From: Thermoleophilia bacterium
GTDB lineage: Bacteria; Actinomycetota; Thermoleophilia; Gaiellales; Gaiellaceae
Assembly: GCA_013362295.1 (NCBI GenBank)
Contig: JABFWJ010000132.1
Span: 1-7,608 of the forward strand
DNA: 7,608 nucleotides
Direction: 5' to 3'
In this document: positions 1-5,956 of the stretch, piece after piece
How positions within the stretch are numbered: the stretch's first letter is position 1
How the letters are laid out: each line of letters opens with the position of its first letter
Notes under the pieces: generated by a model
Databases searched by the model: none
What the model saw: the letters and a program-made list of their open reading frames with translations, nothing else
Told to the model about the DNA's origin: nothing
Translations under genes and position numbers: made by a program

Positions 1-675
1 CATGAAGTACACCGCAAACCCGCCGATCAGCCACGTGCCGCAGTAGAAGAGGAGGAGCCCGATGGTCAGAGGAAACGGCAGCGGCTCGATCCCGGCCGCG
101 CCGAAGGGCTTCAGCAGCTTGTTCGAGAGCGGCCTGAAGACCCGCGGATGGAGCACTGCCGTCAGCACCAGCGCGAGCGCGATTAGCGCCGGCAGCGGTG
201 CGTTCACGTCCCGCACCCAGGCGAGGCTGACGACGAAGACGATCACGCCCGAGATGGCGGAGAGGCAGGCTTCGACGAGGATCGAAGCGAGCACCGTCGA
301 CGTGTCGGTCACCCCCGCATAGCGGCGCAGCGCGAGCGCTCGGGCGGCGGGCGTCCACACACCGCCGGGCAGGTACTTGGCGAGCATCGAGACCATCTCG
401 GCCTGCAGCGCGATCCGGTACCCCACTCGGATCTCCCACGCCTCGAGCATGCGGATCCAGCCGAGGATGAACACGAGGTAGTAGACCGCGACGATCGCGA
501 AGCTGAGGGCCAGGTACGCCGGGTCGGCGTGCGCGAGGCGGGGCGCCGCCTTCGACCACTGATCGCGGACCGCCCACGCACAGAACCCGACCGTGAGGGC
601 GAGCAGCGCGATCTGGATCGCCTTCGTCAGCCGCGGGCGTGCGCGGAGGATCTGCACGGCCGCGGTCGCGTTCAT
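1..675 (-). CDS. Lysylphosphatidylglycerol synthase TM-domain (UPF0104/YbhN-like) membrane protein, 3'-truncated by window edge
   Basis: The minus strand is open from an ATG at 675-673 to the left edge with no stop, giving 225 visible residues of what is normally a protein of about 300 or more. It is strongly hydrophobic, with likely membrane segments near residues 17-36, 53-73, 126-153, 160-175 and 202-224. The signature KYLPGGVW (residues 100-107), followed by a short basic stretch, matches the conserved K-Y-x-P-G-x-x-W motif of the flippase-like integral membrane domain (MprF N-terminal half, AglD, YbhN). Family members act in the cytoplasmic membrane and are associated with lipid or glycolipid translocation; the substrate here cannot be deduced. 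The ATG fits because the next upstream bases hold a TAGTCT hexamer 6 nt away, suggesting a leaderless transcript. It is divergent from the MFS gene with a 43-bp gap. The downstream end, and any fused catalytic domain, lies outside the window. Confidence 0.85.
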   Translation of the reverse strand, partial: MNATAAVQILRARPRLTKAIQIALLALTVGFCAWAVRDQWSKAAPRLAHADPAYLALSFAIVAVYYLVFILGWIRMLEAWEIRVGYRIALQAEMVSMLAKYLPGGVWTPAARALALRRYAGVTDTSTVLASILVEACLSAISGVIVFVVSLAWVRDVNAPLPALIALALVLTAVLHPRVFRPLSNKLLKPFGAAGIEPLPFPLTIGLLLFYCGTWLIGGFAVYFM

Positions 676-681
676 GTCACG

Positions 682-687
682 AGACTA
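682..687 (-). promoter_or_regulatory. Putative leaderless -10 element for the UPF0104-type gene
   Basis: Read on the minus strand, TAGTCT is followed by 6 nt (CGTGAC) and then the ATG at 675. A TAnnnT hexamer ending 6-7 nt before the start codon is the usual layout of leaderless actinobacterial genes, and no Shine-Dalgarno sequence precedes this ATG. No convincing -35 box is visible. The assignment is an inference from spacing. Confidence 0.4.
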
Positions 688-706
688 GAGGTTCAACCGG
701 CCCCGG

Positions 707-712
707 TAGGGT
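707..712 (+). promoter_or_regulatory. Putative leaderless -10 element for the MFS gene, inside a small inverted repeat
   Basis: TAGGGT is followed by 6 nt (TCCGGG) and then the GTG at 719, mirroring the arrangement on the other strand. It lies in the 7-nt loop between CCCCGG (701-706) and CCGGGG (714-719), a perfect 6-bp inverted repeat that could be an operator covering the -10 and start region. There is no clear -35 and no Shine-Dalgarno sequence. Confidence 0.4.
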
Positions 713-718
713 TCCGGG

Positions 719-2125
719 GTGACGGCCGAGCGTCAGCATTACAACGTCACGCTGGCCGTCCTGGCGCTCGCCGGGCTCGCCTACTCGCTGCAGCAGACGA
801 TGATCGTGCCGGTGCTTCCGAGCCTGCGGCGCGACCTGCACACGTCGACGGCCTGGGTGACGTGGTTGCTGACCGCGTTCCTGCTCGTGTCCGCGGTCGC
901 GACGCCGGTTCTCGGGAAGCTCGGCGACCAGTACGGCAAGGAGCGCTTCCTGCTCGTGAGCCTGTTCGTGTTCTTCGTGGGCTGCTTCGCCGCGATCTTC
1001 GCGTGGGACATCTGGTCGCTGATCGTCTTCCGCGCGATCCAGGGGTTCGGCGGCGCGGTCTTTCCACTGTCGTTCGCGATCGTCTTCGACGAGTTCCCGC
1101 GGGAGAAGGTCGGGTCCGGCGTGGGCATGGTCTCGGCGATCCTCGGGATCGGCGGCGGGCTCGGGCTCGTGCTCTCCGGCGTGCTCGTCGACTACGCATC
1201 GTGGCGCTGGCTGTTCATCGTCGGCGCGGCCGTCGTGGGTGTGGCGGCCGTCGGGGTGTGGCGTTTCGTGCCCGAGTCGCCGGTAAAGACGCCCTCGCGG
1301 CTCGACCCGGCCGGCGCGGCGCTCCTCTCGGCGACGCTCGTCACGCTCCTGCTCGCCCTGACGGAGGGCCCGACCTGGGGCTGGCGTTCCGGTCGCGTAC
1401 TCGGCCTCTTCGCCGCGAGCGCAGTGCTCGCCTTCGCCTGGGTCCGGACGGAGTTGCGCGTGCCGGAGCCGATGGTCGACATCCGGATGATGCTCCAGCG
1501 CACGGTGCTCTTCACGAACCTGACCGCGATCTTCACCGGGTTCGCCATGTTCGGCGCCTTCGTGCTGCTGCCCTCGCTGATGCAGACGCATCGCGGCGGA
1601 AACGTCCACTACGGCTTCGGGCTGTCTCCGACGGCGACCGGCCTCTACCTGCTGCCAGGAGGACTGCTCGGGTTCCTCGCCGGGCCCGCGGCCGGACGGC
1701 TCGGCACGCGCTACGGCTCGCGGCTCCCGCTCGTCTTCGGGCTCATCCTCGCCGCGGCCGGTATTTCGTGGCTCGCGCTCTTCCACTCGCAGCCGGTCGA
1801 CATCTCGGTCGGCATGGTGTTCATCGGCATCGGCGTTCCGTTCGCCTTTGCGGCGATGGCGAAGCTGATCGTGGACGCAGTTCGTCCGTCGGAGACCGGG
1901 ATCGCGACCGGTATGAACACCGTGATGCGCACCATCGGGTCAGTGATCGGCGGTCAGGTCGGCGCGGCGATCGTCAGCGCCGACACGATCGCGCACACCC
2001 ACGTGCCGGCCGAGTCGGCGTTCATCGCCGCGTTCTGGGTCAGCGCGGTCGTCGCGGTGATCGGCGCCGCGCTGGCGCGCTTCATCCCGTCGCATCGCGC
2101 GGCATCCTCCGCGTTCGCAGACTGA
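719..2125 (+). CDS. Major facilitator superfamily exporter, DHA2 (EmrB/QacA)-like
   Basis: A 468-residue polytopic protein starting at GTG 719. Its length and hydrophobic pattern suggest 12-14 membrane helices, as in DHA2 drug:proton antiporters of the cytoplasmic membrane. Residues 66-76 (GKLGDQYGKER) are MFS motif A between helices 2 and 3, and residues 321-335 repeat it in the second half (AGRLGTRYGSR). Residues 137-155, a glycine-rich stretch reading GIGGGLGLVLSG at its core, resemble motif C, the antiporter motif of exporters, although the usual G-P is G-L here. RxxQGxGG at 105-112 corresponds to motif B. The substrate cannot be deduced. The GTG is favoured because the TAnnnT hexamer lies 6 nt upstream and residues 9-30 form helix 1 directly after it. 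The stop overlaps the next start as TGATG, so the exporter is probably co-transcribed with the tRNA synthetase genes, an unusual partnership. Confidence 0.92.
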   Translation: MTAERQHYNVTLAVLALAGLAYSLQQTMIVPVLPSLRRDLHTSTAWVTWLLTAFLLVSAVATPVLGKLGDQYGKERFLLVSLFVFFVGCFAAIFAWDIWSLIVFRAIQGFGGAVFPLSFAIVFDEFPREKVGSGVGMVSAILGIGGGLGLVLSGVLVDYASWRWLFIVGAAVVGVAAVGVWRFVPESPVKTPSRLDPAGAALLSATLVTLLLALTEGPTWGWRSGRVLGLFAASAVLAFAWVRTELRVPEPMVDIRMMLQRTVLFTNLTAIFTGFAMFGAFVLLPSLMQTHRGGNVHYGFGLSPTATGLYLLPGGLLGFLAGPAAGRLGTRYGSRLPLVFGLILAAAGISWLALFHSQPVDISVGMVFIGIGVPFAFAAMAKLIVDAVRPSETGIATGMNTVMRTIGSVIGGQVGAAIVSADTIAHTHVPAESAFIAAFWVSAVVAVIGAALARFIPSHRAASSAFAD

Positions 2126-3123
2126 TGAGCCGCGTGCGGTTCGCGCCGAGCCCGACGGGCACGCTCCACGTCGGCAACGCGCTCAGTGCCGTTGTGAACC
2201 GCCGCCTCGGCGACTGGATGCTCCTCCGGATCGACGACACGGACGTTGCGCGCAACCTGCCGGGGGGCGAGCAGGGGATCCTCGACGACCTCCGGTGGCT
2301 GGACGTCGCCTGGGACGAGGGGCCCGTGCGGCAGAGCGAGCGCGCCGATCGGCACGTCGAGGCTGCGCGCGCGGCCGGACTGCCGCAGCGCTTCGATGGA
2401 GTCATGCTCTGGCGCGACGACGGGTCGCCGACCTTCCACCTCGCAAGCGTCGTCGACGACGGCGACTACGGCATCACGCACGTGATCCGCGGCTCCGACC
2501 ACCGGCCGAACGAGGAGCTGCACGCGGCTCTGCACCGGGCGCTCGGGACCGAGCCGCCCACGGTCGTCCATCACGGGCTGGTCGTCGGTGCAGACGGGAA
2601 GAAGCTGTCGAAGCGCGCCGAGGGCGCAACGGTCAGCTCGCTGCGGGACGCCGGCTTCCCGGCCGAGGCGGTGCGAGCCTATCTCGAGGAGCTCGGCCTG
2701 CCGCGGCACGACGTGCACCTCGACCTCGAGCGCATCCGCTCGCTCTCCACCGACGTCCTCGCCGGGCTGCCCGATGCGGCGCTCGCCGCCCGTGCCGGGG
2801 TCCCGGAGGAGGCCGCCGACCTGATGCGCGGGGCCCACGACCTGGTGGAGGCGCGCGCGCTCGCCGCCGCCGTCCTCGAACCTCCAAGTGTTGACTCAAC
2901 ACAAAGTCCGGAGACGCTGGCCCGCTTCGCGGAGCTCCGGGCCCAGTTCCCCGAGACCGTCGGCAAGGACGAGGCAAAGGCGATCGTGCGCGAGCTGAAG
3001 GCCGTCGGCGGGAACCTGCGCGCGCTCCGGGTCGCGCTCACCGGGAGAGAACGCGGCCCGGAGCTCTGGGCCGTGCTGCGTGCGCTGCCCCGCGACGAAG
3101 CGGTGCGACGCGCTCTAACCTGA
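2125..3123 (+). CDS. gltX: Glutamyl-tRNA synthetase-like protein lacking the acceptor-binding insertion
   Basis: A 332-residue class I aminoacyl-tRNA synthetase homologue against about 470 for normal GluRS; ATG 2125 overlaps the MFS stop by one base. Catalytic-core motifs are intact: FAPSPTGTLHVGN (residues 6-18, HIGH as HVGN), RIDDTD (35-40, normally RIEDTD), VVDDGDYGITHVIRGSDH (109-126) and GKKLSKR (158-164, the KMSKS loop). Between the QSER helix (70-73) and WRDDGSPTF (96-104) only about 22 residues remain. Normal enzymes have over 100 there, holding the acceptor-stem-binding connective peptide and its Cys-rich site. The C-terminal part (about 200-332) is shortened but ends with LRVALTGRERGPEL (301-314), recognisable from the anticodon-binding domain. 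GluQ-RS differs: it keeps the insertion and lacks the C-terminal domain. The protein may charge tRNA-Glu with a minimal architecture or be a repurposed paralogue; its position ahead of cysS, where gltX sits in Firmicutes, favours the former. Confidence 0.85.
   Translation: MSRVRFAPSPTGTLHVGNALSAVVNRRLGDWMLLRIDDTDVARNLPGGEQGILDDLRWLDVAWDEGPVRQSERADRHVEAARAAGLPQRFDGVMLWRDDGSPTFHLASVVDDGDYGITHVIRGSDHRPNEELHAALHRALGTEPPTVVHHGLVVGADGKKLSKRAEGATVSSLRDAGFPAEAVRAYLEELGLPRHDVHLDLERIRSLSTDVLAGLPDAALAARAGVPEEAADLMRGAHDLVEARALAAAVLEPPSVDSTQSPETLARFAELRAQFPETVGKDEAKAIVRELKAVGGNLRALRVALTGRERGPELWAVLRALPRDEAVRRALT
2888..2902. repeat. Perfect 15-bp palindrome inside the gltX-like gene
   Basis: GTGTTGACTCAACAC has 7-bp perfect arms around a single central C. 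It sits in a conspicuously AT-richer patch (about 2885-2908) of an otherwise GC-rich gene and encodes part of the non-conserved linker PPSVDSTQSP (residues 253-262). It could be a protein-binding site or a small repeat that has entered a tolerant linker. Its function is unknown. Confidence 0.6.
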
Positions 3124-3131
3124 CTCGCACG

Positions 3132-4415
3132 ATGCGCCTCTACGACACGTACACGCGGTCGCTGGTCGAGCTTCCGCCGCCTCCTGGGCCGGTGCGCATG
3201 TACTTCTGCGGGCCCACCGTGTACGCGCGCGCCCACATCGGGAACGCGCGGCCGTTCGTCGTCGGGATGTGGCTTCGCTCGTGGCTGCGGGCGAACGGGT
3301 ACGACGCGACGCTCGTCCACAACATCACAGACATCAACGACAAGATCTACGACGCCGCTCCCGGGGCGAGCGCGGAGCTCGCCGAACGTGCGACCGCGTG
3401 GTACCTCGAGGACACCGGCGATCTCGGGCTGGGCATGCCCGATCACCTGCCGAAGGCGACCGAGTCCGTTCCGCAGATCATCGGCTTCATCGAGGAGCTG
3501 ATCGAAAGCGGGCACGCGTACGCGGCCGACGGCGACGTCTACTTCCGCGTCGCGAGCTTTCCAGAGTACGGACGCCTCTCCGGTCAGCGGCCCGACCAGG
3601 TCGAGCAGGGCGAGGAACCGAGCGCGCTCAAGGAGGATCCGCGCGACTTCGCGCTCTGGAAGGCGAACAAGCCGAAGACCGAGGACACCTGGTGGAACTC
3701 GCCGTGGGGCCGGGGCCGGCCCGGGTGGCACATCGAGTGCTCGGCGATGGCCGAGGACATCTACGGGCCGGCGTTCGAGGTGCACGGCGGTGGGCTCGAC
3801 CTCGTGTTCCCGCACCACGAGAACGAGGTCGCGCAGTCGCGCGCGCTCGGCCATCCGTTCGCGCAGATCTGGGCGCACAACGGGATGCTTCGTTTCACGG
3901 GCGAGAAGATGTCGAAGTCGGTCGGGAACGTCGAGACGATCCGCGAGTCCATCGACCGCTGGGGACGCGAAGCGGTGCTCGTCTTCTTCCTGACCGCGTC
4001 GTGGCGGAAGCCGATCGACTATTCGGAGGAGACGATGACGCAGGCCGCGGCGCGGCTGGACACGCTGCGCAACGCCTTCACGCTCCAGGCGACCGACGGC
4101 GACGAGCGCGGCTGGGACGCCTTCGCGGCGGCGCTCGACGACGACTTCGACACGCCGGCCGCCCTCGCCGTGCTCCACGACTGGGCCTCGAGCGGGCGGC
4201 TCGACCTGCTCCGCCGCGGTCTGGCGGTGTTCGGGCTCGAGTCGGTCGCGGAGCGCGCCGCGGCGCCGGACGAGATCGTCGCACTCGCCGAGGAACGGGT
4301 CACCGCGCGGGTGGAGCGGGACTTCGAGCGGGCGGACCGCCTCCGGGAGGAGCTCGCGTCGGCCGGCTGGCAGATGCGCGACCGCCAGGACGGCTACGAC
4401 CTCGTCCCGCTTTGA
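3132..4415 (+). CDS. cysS: Cysteinyl-tRNA synthetase
   Basis: A 427-residue cytoplasmic class I synthetase that attaches cysteine to tRNA-Cys; somewhat shorter than the usual 450-470 residues. The expected motifs are in order: YFCGPTVYARAHIGNARPF (24-42, HIGH at 35-38), NITDINDKIY (64-73), RPGWHIECSAM (196-206), HGGGLDLVFPHHENE (218-232) and GEKMSKSVGN (257-266, KMSKS at 259-263). By comparison with the E. coli enzyme, the zinc/cysteine ligands are C26, C203, H228 and E232, all present. The C-terminus (from about 380) carries the R-x-x-x-D-F-x-x-A-D-x-x-R pattern of the CysRS anticodon-binding end. The related mycothiol ligase MshC was considered, but the HIECSAM stretch and C-terminus fit CysS better. 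It starts 8 nt after the gltX-like stop without a Shine-Dalgarno sequence, and its stop overlaps the rlmB start, so expression as one operon is likely. Confidence 0.97.
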   Translation: MRLYDTYTRSLVELPPPPGPVRMYFCGPTVYARAHIGNARPFVVGMWLRSWLRANGYDATLVHNITDINDKIYDAAPGASAELAERATAWYLEDTGDLGLGMPDHLPKATESVPQIIGFIEELIESGHAYAADGDVYFRVASFPEYGRLSGQRPDQVEQGEEPSALKEDPRDFALWKANKPKTEDTWWNSPWGRGRPGWHIECSAMAEDIYGPAFEVHGGGLDLVFPHHENEVAQSRALGHPFAQIWAHNGMLRFTGEKMSKSVGNVETIRESIDRWGREAVLVFFLTASWRKPIDYSEETMTQAAARLDTLRNAFTLQATDGDERGWDAFAAALDDDFDTPAALAVLHDWASSGRLDLLRRGLAVFGLESVAERAAAPDEIVALAEERVTARVERDFERADRLREELASAGWQMRDRQDGYDLVPL

Positions 4416-5125
4416 CGCCGGACCTCGTCTACGGGCGCCGGGCGGTGCGCGAGGCGCTGCGCGGCCGCCGCGAGGTGCTCGAGGTGTGGGCGACCGAGCG
4501 GGCCGCCAAGGCGGAGGACTGGCTCGAGGACGCAGGGCCGAAGGTCAAGGCGGAGCGCGAGCTCACGGAGCGGGCCGGCACCCGCGACCACCAGGGCGTG
4601 CTGGCCCTCGTCGGGCCGTATCCGTACGCGGACGCGTACGAGCTCGCCGCCGCCGACACGCCGCTCCTCGCGGTGCTCGACCGTGTCACCGACCCGCGCA
4701 ACCTCGGTGCCGTCGCCCGTTCGGCGGAAGGCGCGGGCGCGACGGGGATCGTCGTCCCGGCCCACGGATCGGCCGTCGTGACGCCGGCGGTGGCCCGTGC
4801 GTCGGCAGGCGCGGTCGAGCACCTCCCGATCGCCGTCGTGACGAACCTCGCCCGCTACCTCGAGGAGGTGAAGGGCGGCGCGTTCTGGGTCTACGGGGCC
4901 GCCGGCGTGCCGGGCGCGCAGCCGATGTGGGAGACGGATCTGACGGGCGGCGTTGCGATCGTCCTCGGAGCCGAAGGGAAAGGGCTGCGGCCGCTCGTGC
5001 GGCGGATGTGCGATGCCCTCGTCTCGATCCCGCTCGCCGGCGTCGTCGAGTCGCTGAACGTGTCTGTCGCCGCCGCGCTGCTGCTCTACGAGGCACGCCG
5101 ACAGCGTCGACGCGGCGACCCGTGA
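4412..5125 (+). CDS. rlmB: 23S rRNA (guanosine-2251-2'-O)-methyltransferase RlmB (TrmH/SPOUT family)
   Basis: A 237-residue protein, the normal length for RlmB, which 2'-O-methylates G2251 in the 23S rRNA P loop using SAM. TTG 4412 is chosen because it overlaps the cysS TGA as TTGA and gives the family N-terminus (LVYGRRAVREAL, residues 5-16). A longer in-frame opening reaches far upstream but only as an out-of-frame shadow of cysS. Residues 1 to about 75 form the L30e-like RNA-binding domain, ending in the typical HQGV (60-63). The SPOUT domain follows with motif 1 (LDRVTDPRNLGAVARSA, 89-105; N97, G99, R103), motif 2 (VLGAEGKGL, 184-192) and motif 3 (IPLAGVVESLNVSVAAAL, 206-223; E213, S214, N216), which make the knotted SAM site and dimer interface. 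No Shine-Dalgarno sequence is seen, so translational coupling to cysS is likely. The related tRNA methyltransferase TrmH is less likely given this domain layout and context. Confidence 0.93.
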   Translation: MTPDLVYGRRAVREALRGRREVLEVWATERAAKAEDWLEDAGPKVKAERELTERAGTRDHQGVLALVGPYPYADAYELAAADTPLLAVLDRVTDPRNLGAVARSAEGAGATGIVVPAHGSAVVTPAVARASAGAVEHLPIAVVTNLARYLEEVKGGAFWVYGAAGVPGAQPMWETDLTGGVAIVLGAEGKGLRPLVRRMCDALVSIPLAGVVESLNVSVAAALLLYEARRQRRRGDP

Positions 5126-5159
5126 GTTGTTGGAAAAGTGACGGAAAGGCGAGTAAGCG

Positions 5160-5201
5160 GGTCCACTGCAATTGGGGCTTGTGTTTCTTGCGGTCCACTG
5201 C
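5160..5201 (+). repeat. Direct repeat GGTCCACTGC overlapping the sigma-factor promoter
   Basis: The 10-mer GGTCCACTGC occurs at 5160-5169 and again at 5192-5201, 32 bp start to start, about three helical turns. The second copy ends immediately before the -10 hexamer TAGATT. This geometry suits a regulator binding the same face of the helix over the spacer and upstream region, but no known regulator is recognised. Confidence 0.5.
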
Positions 5202-5207
5202 TAGATT
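5179..5207 (+). promoter_or_regulatory. Sigma-70-type promoter for the SigH-like gene
   Basis: TTGTGT (5179-5184) and TAGATT (5202-5207) are separated by exactly 17 bp, a good match to the housekeeping -35/-10 pattern. The predicted start near 5213-5215 leaves a leader of about 75 nt before the TTG at 5290. It is the best-looking promoter in the window and implies the sigma factor can be expressed independently of the gltX-like/cysS/rlmB operon. No terminator separates it from rlmB, so read-through remains possible. Confidence 0.6.
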
Positions 5208-5220
5208 CACCTCAACCTCA

Positions 5221-5278
5221 GGGTGAGACTTCGGCGGTGCAGGACGGAGGTCTCTCCCCAAAAACTGCGAAACCACCG
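5221..5278 (+). promoter_or_regulatory. Potentially structured 5' leader (stem-loop with possible pseudoknot) of the SigH-like mRNA
   Basis: GGGTGAGAC (5221-5229) can pair with GTCTCTCCC (5250-5258): eight base pairs with one T-T mismatch. Its 20-nt loop contains CGGTGCAG (5235-5242), which can pair with CTGC (5265-5268) and CACCG (5274-5278), leaving a GAAAC bulge. The second pairing would cross the first, forming an H-type pseudoknot, and would touch the G-run at 5278-5282 that could serve as ribosome-binding site. This was folded by eye only, and no known riboswitch family is recognised. Confidence 0.3.
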
Positions 5279-5282
5279 GGGG
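5278..5282 (+). promoter_or_regulatory. Weak ribosome-binding site (G-run) deciding the TTG start of the sigma gene
   Basis: GGGGG ends 7 nt before TTG 5290. It is the only purine-rich candidate upstream, and no ATG or GTG in frame lies between it and conserved region 2, the first in-frame ATG being at 5395. This supports TTG 5290 as the start. Confidence 0.4.
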
Positions 5283-5289
5283 TTCCGTC

Positions 5290-5952
5290 TTGTCCGTCCG
5301 CTCCGCGACAGCCCAGAAGTCTCCCCAGAAGGTTCAACGAGAACTCGAGGATCTGCAGCTCGTCCTGAAGGCGCGCAACGGCTCGACCGTCGCGATGGAC
5401 CAGCTGATGCGCCGCTACACGTCGTTCGTGCGGCTCAAGGCCAGCTCGTACTTCCTCGCCGGCGGCGACTCGGAAGACCTGATCCAGGAGGGCCTCGTCG
5501 GCCTCTACAAGGCGGTGCGCGACTTCCGGCCGGACAAGGAGACGTCGTTCCGCTCCTTCGCCGAGCTGTGCGTGACGCGGCAGATCATCACGGCGATCAA
5601 GACGGCGACCCGGTTCAAGCACGCCCCGCTGAACCAGTACGTCTCGTTCAGCCATACCCCCGCCGGCCAAGAGGGCGAGGACTGCACGCTCGGCGACGCG
5701 CTCCCGGGCCCCGCGGTCAACGATCCGTCGGTGCGCGTGATCTCGACCGAGGAGCTGCAGTCGCTCGTCGGCTGCCTCTCGACGACGCTGTCGCCGCTCG
5801 AGGCAGATGCGCTGCGCCTCTACCTCGAGGGCTGCTCGTACGAGCAGATGGCGGACGAGCTCGGTTGCGACACGAAGACGATCGACAACGCGCTGCAGCG
5901 CGTGAAGCGAAAGATCCTCACGCACCAGCAGGGGCGCCAGGTCCTTGCCTGA
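5290..5952 (+). CDS. sigH: RNA polymerase sigma factor of the Bacillus SigH (Spo0H)/sigma-70 group
   Basis: A 220-residue sigma factor, nearly the length of B. subtilis SigH (218). Region 2 spans about residues 35-115: RRYTSFVRLKASSYFLAGGD (41-60), SEDLIQEGLVGLYKAVRDF (61-79), and the promoter-melting/-10 segment around SFRSFAELCVTRQIITAIK (86-104), which closely parallels SigH. A variable linker (116-155) leads to region 4 (about 158-212), where SYEQMADELGCDTKTIDNAL (183-202) is the helix-turn-helix for the -35 element, followed by QRVKRKI. Region 3 is missing, as in SigH and ECF factors. It directs RNA polymerase to alternative promoters. In Bacillus this family controls the transition to stationary phase and sporulation; the regulon here is unknown. 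No anti-sigma gene is adjacent. Position after rlmB matches the Firmicutes order. The symbol refers to Bacillus SigH, not the ECF factor called SigH in Mycobacterium. Confidence 0.9.
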   Translation: MSVRSATAQKSPQKVQRELEDLQLVLKARNGSTVAMDQLMRRYTSFVRLKASSYFLAGGDSEDLIQEGLVGLYKAVRDFRPDKETSFRSFAELCVTRQIITAIKTATRFKHAPLNQYVSFSHTPAGQEGEDCTLGDALPGPAVNDPSVRVISTEELQSLVGCLSTTLSPLEADALRLYLEGCSYEQMADELGCDTKTIDNALQRVKRKILTHQQGRQVLA

Positions 5953-5956
5953 CGGG

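Noticed and set aside
677..1786. A 369-codon minus-strand open frame opposite the MFS gene
   Set aside because: Low-complexity Glu/Arg/His composition with no family motif, antisense to a clear transporter.
2891..2919. TTGACT at 2891-2896 as a -35 box of an internal promoter
   Set aside because: No -10-like hexamer lies at 16-18 bp spacing; the bases are explained by the palindrome.
529..3123. An 864-codon plus-strand open frame
   Set aside because: Only its last 332 codons (from ATG 2125) are the GluRS-like gene. The rest is an out-of-frame Arg/Ala-rich shadow of the MFS gene, kept open by high GC.
2125..3123. Assignment as GluQ-RS (glutamyl-queuosine tRNA-Asp synthetase)
   Set aside because: GluQ-RS lacks the C-terminal anticodon-binding domain and keeps the insertion with its zinc site. 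This protein shows the opposite pattern.
2679..4178. A 499-codon minus-strand open frame opposite gltX-like and cysS
   Set aside because: It is Arg/Pro-rich with no domain motif, and lies antisense to two well-supported genes; a GC-driven shadow.
3269..4411. A long upstream extension in the rlmB frame
   Set aside because: It overlaps cysS out of frame and is Arg/Gly-rich low complexity. Homology to RlmB begins right at TTG 4412.
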